A stretch of DNA of 64,000 nt from Mycolicibacterium austroafricanum (GTDB lineage Bacteria > Actinomycetota > Actinomycetes > Mycobacteriales > Mycobacteriaceae), in NCBI RefSeq assembly GCF_000612725.1, contig NZ_HG964456.1, forward strand, positions 186,001 to 250,000. The letters are read 5' to 3'. The translations under genes were made by a program, and so were the position numbers. Below are positions 9,348-18,245 of this stretch, in pieces. The notes below the pieces were generated by a model, which had not been told where the DNA came from, searched no databases, and was given only the letters and a program-made list of their open reading frames with translations. The first letter of the stretch is position 1; every line of letters begins with the position of its first letter.

Positions 9348-10510
9348 CGCGGATTTCGGTCCCGGCGGGGCAGGAGCGCAGCGACCGGGGGATCTCTGTC
9401 GTTCTTGCCGGCGGTGGCACGGCGGGCCACATCGAACCCGCGATGGCGGTTGCGGATGCGCTGACCGCGCTCGACCCGGACGTGCGGATCACCGCGCTCG
9501 GGACCGAGCGGGGGCTGGAGACCAGGTTGGTGCCGCAGCGGGGGTATCACCTCGAGTTGATCACTCCGGTGCCGTTGCCGCGCAAACTCTCCGCCGATCT
9601 GTTCCGGCTGCCGATGCGGGTCCTCCGCGCAGTGCGGCAGACTCGCAGGATTCTCGACGAGGTGTCCGCCGACGTCGTCGTCGGATTCGGTGGATACGTC
9701 GCGGTCCCCGCCTACCTGGCCGCGCGCAGCCTCCGTACACACCGGCGGGTGCCGGTGGTGGTGCACGAGGCCAACGCCAGCGCCGGCTGGGCCAACAAGG
9801 TCGGCGCCCGCTCGGCGCAGCGGGTGCTCTCGGCGGTGCCCGACCCCGGCCTGCCCCACGTCGAGGTGGTGGGAGTGCCGGTGCGGGAGGCGATCACGTC
9901 GCTGGACCGGATGGCGCTGCGCGCAGAGGCGCGCGCACATTTCGGCTTCGCCGACGACGCCAGGGTGCTGCTGGTGTTCGGCGGATCCCAGGGTGCGCAG
10001 TCCCTCAACCGGGCCGTCGCGGGCGCCGCGGAAAAGCTTGCCGAGCAAGGTATCTCGGTGTTGCATGCGCACGGGCCGAAGAACACCTTGGATCTGCCCG
10101 CCCCGCGGCCCGGCGACCCGCCGTATGTCGCGGTGCCCTATCTGGAGCGGATGGACCTGGCCTACGCCGCCGCCGACCTCGCGGTGTGCCGATCCGGTGC
10201 GATGACCGTCGCCGAGGTCAGCGCGGTCGGTCTGCCTGCGGTCTACGTCCCGCTGCCGATCGGCAACGGTGAACAGCGGCTCAACGCACTGCCCGTGGTC
10301 GAGGCCGGCGGCGGCATCCTGGTCGAGGATCGTTCGCTCACACCGGAATTCGTGGCCGAAACGGTGCCGGGCCTGCTCAACAACGCGGACACACTGGCCG
10401 CGATGACCGCCGCCGCGGCCCTGGCCGGGCATCCGGACGCGGCGCGTCGGGTCGCCGAGGTGGCCCTCGAGGTGGCGCGCCGCGCCCGTGACCTGAGGAC
10501 GCGGCGGTGA
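9344..10510 (+). CDS. murG: Lipid II synthase MurG (UDP-GlcNAc transferase)
   Basis: Membrane-associated GT28 glycosyltransferase, 388 aa, adding GlcNAc to lipid I. The N-terminal glycine-rich loop GGGTAGH (23-29), the central FGGSQGAQSLN and the C-terminal donor-site region CRSGAMTVAE are present. GTG start overlaps the ftsW stop and its stop overlaps the murC GTG, so it sits in the middle of a coupled chain. Confidence 0.96.
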   Translation: MTRISVPAGQERSDRGISVVLAGGGTAGHIEPAMAVADALTALDPDVRITALGTERGLETRLVPQRGYHLELITPVPLPRKLSADLFRLPMRVLRAVRQTRRILDEVSADVVVGFGGYVAVPAYLAARSLRTHRRVPVVVHEANASAGWANKVGARSAQRVLSAVPDPGLPHVEVVGVPVREAITSLDRMALRAEARAHFGFADDARVLLVFGGSQGAQSLNRAVAGAAEKLAEQGISVLHAHGPKNTLDLPAPRPGDPPYVAVPYLERMDLAYAAADLAVCRSGAMTVAEVSAVGLPAVYVPLPIGNGEQRLNALPVVEAGGGILVEDRSLTPEFVAETVPGLLNNADTLAAMTAAAALAGHPDAARRVAEVALEVARRARDLRTRR

Positions 10511-11943
10511 CCGTGCCCGGCCACCGCACCGACCTGCCCGCCGAGCTGCAGCGGGTGCACATGGTGGGCATCGGGGGAGCGGGGATGTCGGGTATCGCCC
10601 GCATCCTGCTGGACCGCGGCGGCCTGGTGTCGGGTTCCGACGCCAAGGAGTCCCGCGGGGTGATCGCGTTGCGGGCCCGCGGCGCCGAGATCCGGATCGG
10701 GCACGATCCTTCCGCGCTGGACATGCTTGCCGGCGGGCCGACCGCCGTGGTGACCACGCACGCCGCGATCCCGAAGACGAACCCGGAGCTCGTCGAGGCG
10801 CGCCGGCGCGGCATTCCGGTGCTGCTGCGGCCCGCCGTGCTGGCCAGGCTGATGGCGGGCCACACCACGTTGATGGTGACCGGCACACACGGCAAGACGA
10901 CCACCACGTCCATGCTCATCGTGGCGTTGCAGCACAGCGGTTTCGACCCGTCGTTCGCCGTCGGCGGTGACCTCGGAGAGGCGGGCACCAACGCACACCA
11001 CGGCAGCGGTTCGAGCTTCGTCGCCGAGGCCGACGAGAGCGACGGCTCCCTGCTCGAATACCGCCCGGACATCGTGGTCGTCACCAACATCGAGGCCGAC
11101 CACCTCGATTTCTTCGGCAGCGTCGAGGCCTACACCGAGGTGTTCGACCGATTCGCCGGTCGCATCGACCCCGGTGGCGCCCTGGTGGTCTGTGTCGATG
11201 ACCCGGGTGCCCGGGCATTGGCCGAGCGGCTGTCGGGGTCGGGACTGCGGGTGCTGCGCTACGGCAGCACCGGAACAGGTGCGCTCGACGCCACGCTGCT
11301 GGAGTGGACCCAGCAGGGCACCGGCGCGGTGGCCAGCATCGCCCTGCGTACCGAGGCCCGCCCGTTGACGATGAGGTTGTCGGTGCCCGGCAGGCACATG
11401 GCGCTCAACGCGCTCGGCGCGCTGCTGGCCGCGAGGGAGGCCGGCGCCGACCTCGAATCCGTACTCGACGGGCTCGCCGGATTCGAGGGCGTGCGCAGGC
11501 GCTTCGAGCTGGTGGGGAGCGCCAACGGTGTCCGTGTCTTTGACGATTACGCCCACCACCCGACCGAGGTGCGCGCCACGCTCACCGCGTTGCGTGCCGT
11601 CGTCGACCAGGCAGGCAGTGGTCGTGCAATCGTGGTGTTCCAGCCCCATTTGTATTCGCGCACCGAAACTTTCGCGTCCGAGTTCGGTGCAGCGCTGAGC
11701 GCTGCCGACGAGGTTTTCGTGCTCGACGTCTACGCCGCGCGCGAGCAACCCCTTGCCGGTGTCAGCGGCGCCACCGTCGCCGACGCGGTGTCCGCGCCGG
11801 TGACCTACCTTCCCGATTTCTCGGCGGTGGCGGCGCGGGTGGCCGCGTCTGTCGCGCCCGGCGACGTGGTGGTCACGATGGGCGCCGGTGACGTCACGCT
11901 GCTCGGCAGGGAGATCTTGGCCGAGGTGGAGGCCAGGGCGTGA
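10507..11943 (+). CDS. murC: UDP-MurNAc:L-alanine ligase MurC
   Basis: First Mur ligase of the pathway, 478 aa, cytoplasmic. The UDP-binding loop GIGGAGMSGIA is at 21-31 and the ATP P-loop GTHGKTTT at 126-133; the later DDYAHHPTEV motif is also typical. GTG start and stop both overlap neighbours by 4 bases. In this cluster murC lies after murG, as in other actinobacteria. Confidence 0.97.
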   Translation: MTVPGHRTDLPAELQRVHMVGIGGAGMSGIARILLDRGGLVSGSDAKESRGVIALRARGAEIRIGHDPSALDMLAGGPTAVVTTHAAIPKTNPELVEARRRGIPVLLRPAVLARLMAGHTTLMVTGTHGKTTTTSMLIVALQHSGFDPSFAVGGDLGEAGTNAHHGSGSSFVAEADESDGSLLEYRPDIVVVTNIEADHLDFFGSVEAYTEVFDRFAGRIDPGGALVVCVDDPGARALAERLSGSGLRVLRYGSTGTGALDATLLEWTQQGTGAVASIALRTEARPLTMRLSVPGRHMALNALGALLAAREAGADLESVLDGLAGFEGVRRRFELVGSANGVRVFDDYAHHPTEVRATLTALRAVVDQAGSGRAIVVFQPHLYSRTETFASEFGAALSAADEVFVLDVYAAREQPLAGVSGATVADAVSAPVTYLPDFSAVAARVAASVAPGDVVVTMGAGDVTLLGREILAEVEARA

Positions 11944-12884
11944 CCGACCCGACCGACGACGCGGCCACCGAAACACCGGTCACCGGGACGCCGGCCGCCG
12001 AAACGCCCGCCGCCGAAGCGGCGGCGCCCGAAACGCCGGCGCCCGAAACGCAGGCGCCCGAGGAGGATTTCGAGGGCCCGCGGCGGCGCGCCAGGCGCGA
12101 GCGCGAGGAGCGCCGCGCGGCGCAGGCCAGGGCGACCGCGATCGAAGCGGCCCGCCGAGAGGCCAAGCGCCGGGCTCTGGGCAAGCAGCAACCGCAGACC
12201 AGGACCCTCGGGCGCGGGACGGTGCGGGGGCTGAAGGTGCTCATGTGGACCGCGCTGACCGCCGTCCTCGTCGTGGCGCTGGGCCTGCTGCTGTACTTCA
12301 CCCCGATCATGTCGGCGCGCAGCATCGTGGTCACCGGCGTGGGCGCGGTGACCCAGGAGGAGGTCGTCGCCGCCGCGGCCGTGGCGCCGGGAACGCCGCT
12401 GCTGCAGGTGAACACCGACGGCGTCGCCGAACGCGTGGCCGGAATCCGGCGCATCGCCTCTGCGCGGGTGCAGCGCCAGTACCCGTCGACCCTGCGGATC
12501 ACGGTCATCGAGCGGGTGCCGGTGGTGCTCAAGGACTATCCGGACGGCGTGCACCTGTTCGACCGGGACGGGGTCGACTTCGCCACCGCTCCGCCGCCGC
12601 CGGGAATTCCGTATCTGGACACCGAGAACCCGGGACCGAGCGACCCGGCGACCCAGGCTGCGCTTCAGGTCATGACGTCGCTGCGGCCCGATGTGGCCAG
12701 CCAGGTCGGCCGGGTCTCGGCGCCGTCGGTCGCCGCGATCACGCTGACGCTGGTCGACGGCCGCACCGTGGTGTGGGGAACCACCGACCGCACCGAGGAG
12801 AAGGCGCTCAAGCTGGCCGCGCTGTTGACCCAGCCGGGCCAGGTCTACGACGTGTCCAGTCCCGATCTGCCGACGGTCAAGTAG
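11940..12884 (+). CDS. ftsQ: Cell division protein FtsQ (POTRA domain)
   Basis: Bitopic division protein, 314 aa. The cytoplasmic N-terminus (1-98) is long: an Ala/Pro/Glu/Thr-rich segment with repeated ETPA (11-40), then a strongly basic charged helix. A single transmembrane segment (about 99-120) is followed by an extracytoplasmic POTRA domain (RSIVVTGVGAVT...) and the FtsQ/DivIB domain. It scaffolds FtsW-PbpB at the septum. GTG start overlaps the murC stop. Confidence 0.93.
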   Translation: MTDPTDDAATETPVTGTPAAETPAAEAAAPETPAPETQAPEEDFEGPRRRARREREERRAAQARATAIEAARREAKRRALGKQQPQTRTLGRGTVRGLKVLMWTALTAVLVVALGLLLYFTPIMSARSIVVTGVGAVTQEEVVAAAAVAPGTPLLQVNTDGVAERVAGIRRIASARVQRQYPSTLRITVIERVPVVLKDYPDGVHLFDRDGVDFATAPPPPGIPYLDTENPGPSDPATQAALQVMTSLRPDVASQVGRVSAPSVAAITLTLVDGRTVVWGTTDRTEEKALKLAALLTQPGQVYDVSSPDLPTVK

Positions 12885-12982
12885 TCGCGCTGATCACACG
12901 CCAGATTTTTGTCGTGTCGTCTCGGCGCGCCTGCCCGGCAACCGCGGTGGCCGGCCCTACCGTTCTGGATGCGCGGAACAAC

Positions 12983-13026
12983 TTGACATAACTCTAAGCC
13001 TATGGTTGAGGTTGAGGGTTTAGGGA
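12983..13026 (+). promoter_or_regulatory. Putative ftsZ promoter/operator region with TTGACA and GGTTGAGG repeats
   Basis: The 190-base ftsQ-ftsZ gap is the first sizeable break in the cluster. It holds a perfect TTGACA hexamer at 12983-12988, TATGGT at 13001-13006, and repeated GTTGAGG units (13005-13018). The block AACTCTAAG...GGTTGAGGTT reads as an imperfect dyad. The 12-base TTGACA-TATGGT spacing is too short for a standard promoter, so the -10 is not settled. A MerR-type activator (FtsR/Rv1828 is known to act on ftsZ in related actinobacteria) is a possible user; that is inference. Confidence 0.4.
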
Positions 13027-13074
13027 CACGGTCGAGGGTTCCGCTCAGGACATGAAACCCAAGCAGGAAGGGCG

Positions 13075-14244
13075 ATGATGACCCCCCCGCATAACTACCT
13101 CGCTGTGATCAAGGTGGTCGGCATCGGCGGCGGCGGCGTCAACGCCGTCAACCGGATGATCGAACAGGGTCTCAAGGGCGTCGAGTTCATTGCGATCAAC
13201 ACCGACGCGCAGGCGTTGTTGATGAGCGATGCCGACGTCAAACTCGACGTCGGGCGCGATTCCACCCGAGGACTCGGCGCCGGCGCGGATCCCGAGGTCG
13301 GCCGCAAGGCCGCCGAAGACGCCAAGGACGACATCGAGGAGCTGCTCCGCGGCGCCGACATGGTGTTCGTCACCGCCGGTGAGGGCGGCGGCACCGGCAC
13401 CGGCGGCGCGCCCGTCGTGGCGTCGATCGCACGCAAGCTCGGCGCGCTGACCGTCGGTGTCGTGACGCGGCCCTTCTCCTTCGAGGGCAAGCGGCGCAGC
13501 AACCAGGCCGCAGACGGCATCGCCGCGCTGCGGGAGAGCTGTGACACCCTGATCGTCATCCCCAACGACCGGCTGCTCCAGATGGGCGACGCCGCGGTGT
13601 CGCTGATGGACGCGTTCCGCAGCGCCGACGAGGTGCTGCTCAACGGTGTCCAGGGCATCACCGACCTGATCACCACTCCGGGCCTGATCAACGTCGACTT
13701 CGCCGACGTCAAGGGCGTGATGAGCTCCGCGGGTACCGCGTTGATGGGTATCGGCTCGGCGCGCGGCGACGGACGGGCGCTCAAGGCCGCCGAGATCGCG
13801 ATCAACTCGCCACTGTTGGAGGCGTCGATGGAGGGCGCCCAGGGCGTGCTGCTGTCGGTGGCCGGCGGTAGTGACCTGGGTCTGTTCGAGATCAACGAGG
13901 CCGCGTCGCTGGTGCAGGAGGCGGCCCACCCCGAGGCCAACATCATCTTCGGCACCGTCATCGATGACTCGCTCGGCGACGAGGTCCGCGTCACGGTCAT
14001 CGCGGCGGGCTTCGACGCGGCCGGACCGGGCCGCAAGCCGGTGACCGGCGAGTCGACGCCCGCGGCGGCCCAGTCGATCGCGCCGGGCAAGGCGGGCCGG
14101 GTCAACTCGTCGATCTTCGAGCCGTCGGATCCCGCCGCCGTGCCGGCCGGGCAGACCAACGGGGCGACCGTGCGGATCGGCGGCGGCGACGACGGGGGCA
14201 TCTCCGACGACGACGTCGACGTGCCGCCGTTCATGCGTCACTGA
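13075..14244 (+). CDS. ftsZ: Cell division GTPase FtsZ
   Basis: Tubulin-like GTPase forming the Z-ring, 389 aa from the first ATG. The tubulin signature GGGTGTGG is at about 104-111; the N-terminal nucleotide loop GIGGGGVNAVN and the conserved C-terminal peptide DVPPFMRH, which binds SepF/FtsW-type partners, are intact. Two ATGs are adjacent (13075 and 13078); the second gives MTPPHNYLAVIKV, the usual mycobacterial N-terminus. Shine-Dalgarno AGGAAGGG lies at about 13065-13072. Confidence 0.98.
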   Translation: MMTPPHNYLAVIKVVGIGGGGVNAVNRMIEQGLKGVEFIAINTDAQALLMSDADVKLDVGRDSTRGLGAGADPEVGRKAAEDAKDDIEELLRGADMVFVTAGEGGGTGTGGAPVVASIARKLGALTVGVVTRPFSFEGKRRSNQAADGIAALRESCDTLIVIPNDRLLQMGDAAVSLMDAFRSADEVLLNGVQGITDLITTPGLINVDFADVKGVMSSAGTALMGIGSARGDGRALKAAEIAINSPLLEASMEGAQGVLLSVAGGSDLGLFEINEAASLVQEAAHPEANIIFGTVIDDSLGDEVRVTVIAAGFDAAGPGRKPVTGESTPAAAQSIAPGKAGRVNSSIFEPSDPAAVPAGQTNGATVRIGGGDDGGISDDDVDVPPFMRH

Positions 14245-14258
14245 CCGGCCCGCGGTTC

Positions 14259-14969
14259 GTGGCCTTCAGGGTCAGGCGCGTGACCACCACCCGCGCCGGG
14301 GGGGTCTCCAAACCGCCGTTTGCGACCTTCAACCTCGGCGATCACGTGGGCGACGACCCCGAGGCGGTCGCGGCCAACCGGCGCCGACTGTCGGCAGCCG
14401 TCGGGCTGGGGGACAACATCGTCTGGATGAACCAGGTGCACAGTGCCAATGTCGCCGTCGTCGACCACGGCGGCGAGACCGTCGATGCCACAGACGGTTT
14501 GGTCACCACGGTGCCGCGGCTGGCGCTCGCGGTGGTGACCGCCGACTGCGTGCCGGTGTTGATGGCCGACGCGCGCGCCGGGGTGGTCGCCGCGGTGCAC
14601 GCCGGCCGGGTGGGCGCCGCCGCAGGCATCGTCGCGCGGGCGCTGAAAACCATGACCGACGCGGGTGCCCGCGTCGAAGACGTCTCGGTGCTGCTGGGCC
14701 CCGCAGTCAGTGGTCGCAACTACGAGGTGCCCGAGGCGATGGCCGCCGAGGTCGAGCAGGCGTTGCCCGGCAGCCGTACCACCACCGGCCGGGGGACGCC
14801 GGGGCTGGATCTCCGCGCGGGCATCGCGACCCAGCTGCGCGCGCTGGGTGTGCGGTCGGTGGACGTCGACCCGCGGTGCACGGTCGACGATCCCAACCTG
14901 TTCAGTCACCGGCGCGACGCCCCGACCGGGCGCCTGGCCTCGCTGATCTGGCTGGAGCCCGCGACATGA
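14259..14969 (+). CDS. pgeF: Peptidoglycan editing factor / purine nucleoside phosphorylase family (YfiH, PgeF)
   Basis: 236 aa, DUF152/laccase-domain family. Members are linked to removal of misincorporated muropeptide residues and have purine nucleoside phosphorylase activity. The metal-site signatures are visible: an early His in NQVHSA, the TADCVPVLMAD block with its Cys, and VHAGRVG. The GTG start is 14 bases after ftsZ; the stop overlaps the next start. Conserved position between ftsZ and yggS in mycobacteria. Confidence 0.85.
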   Translation: MAFRVRRVTTTRAGGVSKPPFATFNLGDHVGDDPEAVAANRRRLSAAVGLGDNIVWMNQVHSANVAVVDHGGETVDATDGLVTTVPRLALAVVTADCVPVLMADARAGVVAAVHAGRVGAAAGIVARALKTMTDAGARVEDVSVLLGPAVSGRNYEVPEAMAAEVEQALPGSRTTTGRGTPGLDLRAGIATQLRALGVRSVDVDPRCTVDDPNLFSHRRDAPTGRLASLIWLEPAT

Positions 14970-15793
14970 CGGCCGCGCGGGACGCGGAGCTGAGCCTGGC
15001 GCTGACCGCGTTGCGGCTGCGGGTCGCGCGGGCCGCCGAGGCCGCCGGGCGTGACGCCGGGGACATCGAGCTGCTGCCGGTGACGAAGTTCTTCCCCGCC
15101 TCGGACGTGGTGGCCCTGCACCGTCTGGGGTGTTCGGCGTTCGGGGAGTCCCGCGATCAGGAAGCGGCGGCGAAGGTCGAAGAGGTCGGCGGACTCGTCG
15201 GGAACGATCCGATCCGCTGGCACATGGTCGGACGGATTCAGCGCAACAAGGCGCGCTCGGTGGCGCAGTGGGCGTACGCCGCGCATTCGGTCGACAGCCC
15301 GAAGGTGATCGCGGCACTGGACCGGGCCGCCGAGGAGGCGCTCGACGACGGCCGCAGACCGGCCCCACTTCGGGTATATCTGCAGGTCAGCCTCGATGGC
15401 GACGAGGCGAGGGGCGGGGTGGACGTCGCGGCCACGGACCGGATCGATGACCTGTGCGGGGCCGTCGACAGCGCGCGGGGTCTGGAGTTCGTCGGTCTGA
15501 TGGCGATCCCGCCGCTGAACGCGGATGCCGGCGAAGCGTTCGCCCGACTCGAACGGGAGCGAGACCGGGTGCAACGCCGCTTCCAGCAACGCCTCGGGCT
15601 TTCCGCCGGGATGTCGGGTGACCTCGAAGAAGCGGTGCGACACGGATCCACTTGTGTGCGTGTCGGTACCGCGCTTCTGGGATCGCGACCGCTAACGTCA
15701 CCGGAAGTAGTCACACCAGTCACACCTTCATCACAGACACCAGATTCGCCGGAATTACCTGAGTCTTCACCGCCAGAAGGGTCCTCACAATGA
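14966..15793 (+). CDS. YggS-family pyridoxal-phosphate homeostasis protein
   Basis: 275 aa, single-domain alanine-racemase-fold protein that binds PLP and contributes to vitamin B6/amino-acid homeostasis. The PLP lysine lies in LPVTKFFPA (Lys41). The ATG at 14966 overlaps the pgeF stop and fits the family N-terminus; longer reading upstream is not supported. The last ~30 residues are a Pro/Ser/Thr/Glu-rich tail beyond the barrel, read from what would otherwise be the sepF leader; the stop overlaps the sepF ATG. Confidence 0.88.
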   Translation: MTAARDAELSLALTALRLRVARAAEAAGRDAGDIELLPVTKFFPASDVVALHRLGCSAFGESRDQEAAAKVEEVGGLVGNDPIRWHMVGRIQRNKARSVAQWAYAAHSVDSPKVIAALDRAAEEALDDGRRPAPLRVYLQVSLDGDEARGGVDVAATDRIDDLCGAVDSARGLEFVGLMAIPPLNADAGEAFARLERERDRVQRRFQQRLGLSAGMSGDLEEAVRHGSTCVRVGTALLGSRPLTSPEVVTPVTPSSQTPDSPELPESSPPEGSSQ

Positions 15794-16422
15794 GCACACT
15801 GCACAAAGTCAAGGCCTACTTCGGTATGGCGCCGATGGACGACTACGAGGACGACTACTACGAGGACGACGACCGCGTTCCGGCGCGGGGCTACCGTCGT
15901 CCCCGCGAGGATCGCTTCGAAGACGAGGCTTACCCGCGCGGGTACGACGACCGGGCCCGGGAGTACGACGAGCCCGCCGGCTACCGGGGTGGATTCGACG
16001 ATGCCCGCTTCGAGCCCCGCCTTCGGGGTCCGCGCGAATTCGACCGCACCCCACCGCGTTTCGGCGGCTTGAGGGGTTCGACGCGCGGTGCGCTGGCGAT
16101 GGATCCGCGTGGCATGGCCGAACTCTTCGAGGCAGGAAGCCCGCTGGCCAAGATCACCACGCTGCGGCCGAAGGACTACAGCGAGGCGCGCACCATCGGC
16201 GAGCGGTTCCGCGACGGCACGCCGGTGATCATGGACCTGGTCTCGATGGACAACGCCGACGCCAAGCGACTGGTCGACTTCGCGGCCGGGTTGGCCTTCG
16301 CGCTTCGCGGCTCGTTCGACAAGGTTGCGACGAAGGTCTTCCTGCTTTCGCCTGCCGACGTGGACGTGACCGCCGAACAGCGCCGGCGCATCGCCGAAGC
16401 CGGCTTCTACTCCTACCAGTAG
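15790..16422 (+). CDS. sepF: Cell division protein SepF (FtsZ membrane anchor)
   Basis: 210 aa. N-terminal amphipathic stretch (STLHKVKAYFG), then a highly charged Asp/Glu/Tyr/Arg linker (about 15-95), then the compact DUF552 domain (about 115-210) with LRPKDYSEAR and the DLVSMDNADAKRLVDF core. In actinobacteria lacking FtsA and ZipA, SepF tethers FtsZ to the membrane through the FtsZ C-terminal peptide. ATG overlaps the preceding stop. Confidence 0.95.
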   Translation: MSTLHKVKAYFGMAPMDDYEDDYYEDDDRVPARGYRRPREDRFEDEAYPRGYDDRAREYDEPAGYRGGFDDARFEPRLRGPREFDRTPPRFGGLRGSTRGALAMDPRGMAELFEAGSPLAKITTLRPKDYSEARTIGERFRDGTPVIMDLVSMDNADAKRLVDFAAGLAFALRGSFDKVATKVFLLSPADVDVTAEQRRRIAEAGFYSYQ

Positions 16423-16526
16423 CCACCCACGTCACCCCGGGTAGGCTGGCTGCGTCGCACGGGCACTGCCGCTTCGAAGCGGCCCAGGCCGCCGCGGCCT
16501 GTAGTCAAAGTCACACATCTGCCTGA

Positions 16527-16832
16527 GTGAGGTCGGCTTCGTTGGCGCTCTTCTTCGAGATCCTGGGTTTCGCGCTGTTTGTTTTCTGGCTCCTGCTGAT
16601 CGCCCGGGTCGTGGTCGAGTTCATCCGCTCGTTCAGCCGGGACTGGCATCCGCGGGGTGCCACGGTGGTGATCCTGGAGATCATCATGACGCTCACCGAT
16701 CCGCCCGTGAAGCTGCTGCGGCGGATAATCCCGCAGCTCACGATAGGTGCGGTGCGGTTCGACCTGTCCATCATGGTGCTGCTTCTGGTCGCCTTCATCG
16801 GCATGCAGCTGGCCTTCGGGGCGGCAGTCTGA
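16527..16832 (+). CDS. YggT-family small membrane protein (Rv2146c-like)
   Basis: About 101 aa with two transmembrane helices: one near residues 8-30 (ILGFALFVFWLLLIAR) and one near the C-terminus (VAFIGMQLAFGAA), joined by a conserved loop with LTDPPVKLLRR. This is the YggT/Ycf19 family gene found between sepF and wag31 in mycobacteria; role unknown, presumably linked to division or polar growth by context. Start uncertain: GTG at 16527 or TTG at 16542. Confidence 0.85.
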   Translation: MRSASLALFFEILGFALFVFWLLLIARVVVEFIRSFSRDWHPRGATVVILEIIMTLTDPPVKLLRRIIPQLTIGAVRFDLSIMVLLLVAFIGMQLAFGAAV

Positions 16833-17024
16833 CGTCCCCGGCCGAGCTGGGCAAACAGGTGTCGCCGGGCGCTGGGTCCGCAGGCCGGAATGTTGAGTTT
16901 CGGCCTTAATTATCGACCTCTCCTGCAACCGCCGGGTCAGGTGTGACAGGATGGACGCCAGTTACGTTCCAGCAAGGCTTTACACTCCGAATCACTGACG
17001 GTCCAGACTTCAAGGGGGCAGACA

Positions 17025-17840
17025 ATGCCGCTCACTCCTGCCGACGTGCACAACGTGGCATTCAGCAAGCCACCCATTGGCAAGCGCGGCTACAACGAGG
17101 ACGAGGTCGACGCCTTCCTCGACCTCGTCGAGAACGAGCTGTCCCGCCTCATCGAGGAGAACAGCGATCTGCGTCAGCGGGTCGCCGAGCTGGATCAGGA
17201 GCTCTCCGCAGCCCGCCGCGGCGAGGGCGGCGTCCAGGCGACGCAGACGCTGCCAGTCTACGAGCCGGAGCCCGAACCCGCACCGGCACCGGAGCCCGTG
17301 TACGAGGCCGCGCCCACGCCGGCGCCCGCCGCACCGGTCACCGAAGACCAGCACCTGCGGGCAGCCAAGGTGCTGAGCCTGGCCCAGGACACCGCCGACC
17401 GCCTGACCAGCAGCGCGAAGGCCGAGTCCGAGAAGATGCTCTCCGACGCCCGCGCCCAGGCCGACCAGATGGTCACCGAGGCGCGCCAGACCGCCGAGAC
17501 CACCGTGGCCGAGGCGCGCCAGCGTGCCGACGCGATGCTCGCCGACGCCCAGAACCGCTCGGAAACCCAGCTGCGCCAGGCGCAGGAGAAGGCCGACGCC
17601 CTGCAGGCCGACGCCGAGCGCAAGCATTCCGAGATCATGGGCACCATCAACCAGCAGCGGACCGTCCTCGAGGGTCGCCTCGAGCAGCTGCGCACCTTCG
17701 AGCGCGAGTACCGCACCCGCCTCAAGACCTACCTCGAGTCCCAGCTGGAGGAGCTCGGCCAGCGTGGCTCGGCCGCACCGGTGGATTCGGGCGCCAACAA
17801 CGACGGCGGCTTCAACCAGTTCAACCGGGGCAACAACTAG
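17025..17840 (+). CDS. wag31: Polar growth protein Wag31 (DivIVA/Ag84)
   Basis: 271 aa coiled-coil protein that marks poles and recruits the elongation machinery. The N-terminal DivIVA membrane-binding domain (PLTPADVHNVAF...) is followed by a Pro/Glu-rich linker (about 75-105) and a long coiled coil rich in Ala/Glu/Gln (about 110-245). Thr73, within VQATQ, aligns with the PknA/PknB-phosphorylated threonine of M. tuberculosis Wag31. A GGGGG-containing Shine-Dalgarno lies about 10 bases before the ATG. A 192-base gap upstream suggests its own promoter; TACACT at 16981-16986 is a possible -10. Confidence 0.97.
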   Translation: MPLTPADVHNVAFSKPPIGKRGYNEDEVDAFLDLVENELSRLIEENSDLRQRVAELDQELSAARRGEGGVQATQTLPVYEPEPEPAPAPEPVYEAAPTPAPAAPVTEDQHLRAAKVLSLAQDTADRLTSSAKAESEKMLSDARAQADQMVTEARQTAETTVAEARQRADAMLADAQNRSETQLRQAQEKADALQADAERKHSEIMGTINQQRTVLEGRLEQLRTFEREYRTRLKTYLESQLEELGQRGSAAPVDSGANNDGGFNQFNRGNN

Positions 17841-17870
17841 TCGCGTGCCCCTTCCACCTAGGGTTGGCCC

Positions 17871-18236
17871 ATGCTGATTGTTGCTCTGGTCCTCGCCGTC
17901 ATCGGCTTGGCGGCGTTGGTGATGGCAGTGGTGACGAGCAACGAGCTCATCGCCTGGGTCTGCATCGTGGCCAGCGTCATCGGTGTCGTGCTTCTGATCG
18001 TCGACGCGCTGCGCGACCGGTCCAAGCGCAACGCTGACGAAAACCCCTCGGCGGCAACGGAACCCGATGAGGCTGGCAGCGAGTACGTCGAGGACTATCC
18101 CGACGAGGCCCCGTTGGCGGAGGACTACGACGAGACCCCGGCGGATGACACGGTCGCCGTGGACGTCGAGTCCGACCTCGCGTCCGACGAGGCGCCCCCG
18201 GCGCCCCCGCAGAGCGAAGAGTCGCCGAAGAACTGA
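17871..18236 (+). CDS. Small membrane protein with acidic tail (Rv2144c-like)
   Basis: 121 aa. Two hydrophobic helices (about 2-22 and 27-46) with a short extracytoplasmic loop, then a cytoplasmic tail dominated by Asp, Glu, Ala and Pro. No catalytic motif is visible. It follows wag31 by 30 bases, as the Rv2144c gene does in M. tuberculosis; function unknown. It converges on the phosphoribosyltransferase gene 9 bases downstream. Confidence 0.75.
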   Translation: MLIVALVLAVIGLAALVMAVVTSNELIAWVCIVASVIGVVLLIVDALRDRSKRNADENPSAATEPDEAGSEYVEDYPDEAPLAEDYDETPADDTVAVDVESDLASDEAPPAPPQSEESPKN

Positions 18237-18245
18237 ACGACCCGG

